Source: Pigoraptor chileana
Taxonomy: Eukaryota; Opisthokonta; Filasterea
DNA: 30,319 bases
Assembly (NCBI GenBank): GCA_943704495.1
Contig: CALSCR010001512.1
Location: 1 to 30,319 of the forward strand
Reading direction: 5' to 3'
Below the pieces are notes generated by a model. It made no database searches. It saw nothing but the letters and a program-made list of their open reading frames with translations, and had not been told where the DNA came from. The translations under genes were made by a program, and so were the position numbers. Shown here one piece after another: positions 28,368-30,319 of the stretch (the first letter of the stretch is position 1; each line of letters begins with the position of its first letter).

Positions 28368-30076
28368 ATGGCTAGGATGAACGCGCGAATGGCGCGCGTG
28401 TTATTTTTCGCCTTTGTGCTCGCCACTTGCGCCGACGTCTGCTTGTCTGTGCGAGGTGATTTGCAAATGTACAATTATTGAATGATTGCGCGACACATTT
28501 TTCCATGTCTGAGCCTTTTTAAGCTGTTTTGCGTCACCCCGCATCCAAATCGGTCTCATTTTTCGTAAACAACATGTTGGAATGTACCGTGTTGCAGGTG
28601 TCTTGCCATCTTTGCCCACATTATCGAAAACGGATGAAATGTTCTGGTTGAAGCCGTCTGACATTGTGCCGGTTGTGTACGCAAAGACCAACTACGTCAA
28701 AAGCTGGGGACCGTTCATCAGCGACTCGACCACAGCTCCGCTCTGTTATTTGGATGGTTCGGGCAATATCGTGGGCGCAAGTATATATTATGGAGACTAC
28801 CAGAAGTCTGTTGACAAGTGGGTGCACTGTGCTGGGGGCCGCAGTTATATGTCTGCCTGTTCTTGCTGCGTTGCGAGCATGCTAACAGATGACCGAAATC
28901 ACCAATGCACATGCGCGAATTCGTCAAGCGTGTGCGTCTCGCTCTCCTGCTTACATTTCCGCGCATGCACCCCTCAGGTATTTGACGATGCCCAAGACAT
29001 ACTCGAGCTTCTTGCAGACACTGCGCGGCGACCGATCATTCGGCATTTTCGTCGTTGCGGATTTTTTCCCCAGTTGCCTATATTCGTGGAGTTATGCCAA
29101 CTTTGCGCCCACGATCACGTCTGTATTTGGACGCTCATGTTTCGATGTATCCGGGCTCAAGGGATACTACTCGAATGCTTACCAAGTGGGCCTCCAGTTG
29201 AATCCGGGCGATACGACTCAGTGGCGCGCGTGCGCCAGCTTTTCCACTTTTGATTTGTTGTTATTTACAGACGCATCTGTATATTGGCAGTGTACCAGCT
29301 GGATCGGCAATGGAGCTCAGACGACCCGAATTAATCGCCTCATTGCTGTCGTTGGCGATACTTTCTCGCAAACGTTTGCGATTTACGTTGACGGCACCAA
29401 ACGGAGCGTTGATTTTCCGCTGACTGCACTTGCGGACTCAAAAAATCCAACGGCGCCGCCCATTATTGGAGGCATTCCTGGGAGCTGCTCCACAGACTGC
29501 AGTGATGGCACGTGCGCAGGATCGATGCGTGGAACCCCGAGCGCTTCGTGCGTCGCCGTGCGTGAATTGGCCGTATTTGCTAAATTTATGGCATACACTG
29601 ACACTAAGATCGCGACATGTAACCTGGGGACGAAGTATAACAGTGCATGGTGTCCTCAGGGTGAGATTCCATTATTGATTTGCCTGTGTGTGCTATTGTT
29701 GTCGCACGTGCAACTGCTCCAGTCCGCACGTTTTTTTGCGGTCGTCGTGTTCATAATCCTCCACCTTGTCTCTTTCTGTTTAGTTTGTGGAGTCCATGGG
29801 TACAGTGCCTGAGACAGTGAGAGTTAAGATTCCACATCTTTCTGTTTTTTCTTATCAGAATGTGGCGATGGTGTGCTTCATCCCACGGAAGTATGCGATG
29901 CGTTTTATAGCTCCAAATGCAACGGGACCACGTGCACCTGCGCATCCGGCTTCATTCCCGAGTGCACCACGGATACATGCACGTCCTATGGATGCCAAGG
30001 TGGGCGTTGTGACCACGTTAATGATATCAATGGCGTCGTTTGGAAGGAAATGCCGTGTGACTCCAGAAAAATATGA
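28368..30076 (+). CDS. Secreted lectin-like protein with C-terminal cysteine-rich CGDGV module
   Basis: I do not recognise the exact family. Exons 28368-28455, 28598-28817, 28978-29660 and 29859-30076 keep frame and give 402 residues. A signal peptide fills exon 1 (ARVLFFAFVLATCADVCLS). The middle (about 60-300) looks like a concanavalin-A/laminin-G-type beta sandwich: DEMFWLKPSDI, then KYLTMPKTYSSFLQTLR, SFGIFVVADF, INRLIAVVGDTFSQTFAIYVDG and VRELAVFAKFM. That is a judgement from pattern (the YLTMP..SSFL...RSFGIF run and the late RELAVF strand), not a firm match. Exon 4 is a cysteine-rich module starting CGDGVLHPTEVCD (332-344), the opening of DUF4215/Myxo-type disulfide repeats, then about nine further Cys with CNGTTCTCASGF. 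The mature protein is likely extracellular or surface. No membrane helix follows. The donor GTGGGT inside exon 2 was chosen because it alone restores YLTMP in frame. The stop at 30074 could be upstream of further unseen exons if splicing differs. Confidence 0.62.
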
Positions 30077-30248
30077 AGCAGACCTCACTCCCCTGTGTCG
30101 CATCATCATGATTTCGTTTTTCTTGTTGCGTTGACCACTTTGTTGCGGTATCCAACCCTTGCAAATTCCCCAAAGTGTCTTTTTGGGTTACCTGCACCAT
30201 CACCATCACTTGTGAACCACAGGCTGTTATATGCCCGTGTATACATGC

Positions 30249-30249
<1 letters not shown>
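30077..30249. other. 3' flank of lectin-like gene
   Basis: 173 bp after the stop, T-rich at first (TTTCGTTTTTCTTGTTGCG) and then leading into the terminal CA repeat. No further exon and no AATAAA seen. Confidence 0.4.

Positions 30250-30319
<70 letters not shown>
30250..30319. repeat. (CA)n microsatellite at right window edge
   Basis: Pure AC/CA dinucleotides run from 30250 to the last base. If the TG-sense rule seen in this window holds, this would be an intron of a minus-strand gene lying further right. Confidence 0.97.

Overview
The window is nuclear DNA from an intron-rich, microsatellite-rich eukaryote, roughly half G+C. All 49 splice sites I assigned by hand are GT-AG and keep reading frame across every gene. 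The organism very probably has a cilium or flagellum (ARL13-type GTPase), makes selenocysteine (SEPSECS), makes its own p-aminobenzoate for folate (fused PabA-PabB, which animals lack) and attaches GPI anchors (PIGK/GPI8). A SMURF/NEDD4-type C2-WW-WW-WW-HECT ligase points to the opisthokont side of the tree, so a flagellated unicellular relative of animals and fungi is the best guess. I cannot name the species. Both window ends are pure dinucleotide repeats, so this looks like a contig bounded by microsatellites.

Layout, left to right: (1) SMURF-like E3 ligase, minus, 308-4151, cut off at the left edge before its catalytic lobe; (2) glycine N-acyltransferase-like GNAT, plus, 4981-6164; (3) SEPSECS, minus, 6325-9699; (4) 1.7 kb with no recognisable gene; (5) PIGK/GPI8, minus, 11441-14112; (6) nuclear-type zinc-finger protein with a histone-H1-like tail, minus, 14618-16076; (7) mitochondrial-type FAD oxidoreductase (DAO/DMGDH-like), plus, 16590-18215; (8) bifunctional aminodeoxychorismate synthase, minus, 18834-23508, 12 exons; (9) FkbM-type methyltransferase with a membrane anchor, plus, 24328-25914, one exon; (10) ARL13-type GTPase, plus, 26223-27585; (11) secreted lectin-like cysteine-rich protein, plus, 28368-30076. 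Three gene pairs are head to head (1/2, 6/7, 8/9) and share 0.5-0.8 kb between start codons.

The genes do not form one pathway. Loose links are folate/one-carbon chemistry (ADCS next to a DMGDH-like oxidoreductase) and the cell surface (PIGK, FkbM, lectin). I see no clearly new multi-gene system. The most interesting signal is in the introns: in about 13 of them a TG-rich tract lies on the sense strand within about 40 nt of the 5' splice site, and about 35 of 49 donors begin GTG. Two introns are multiples of three with no in-frame stop and can be read through.
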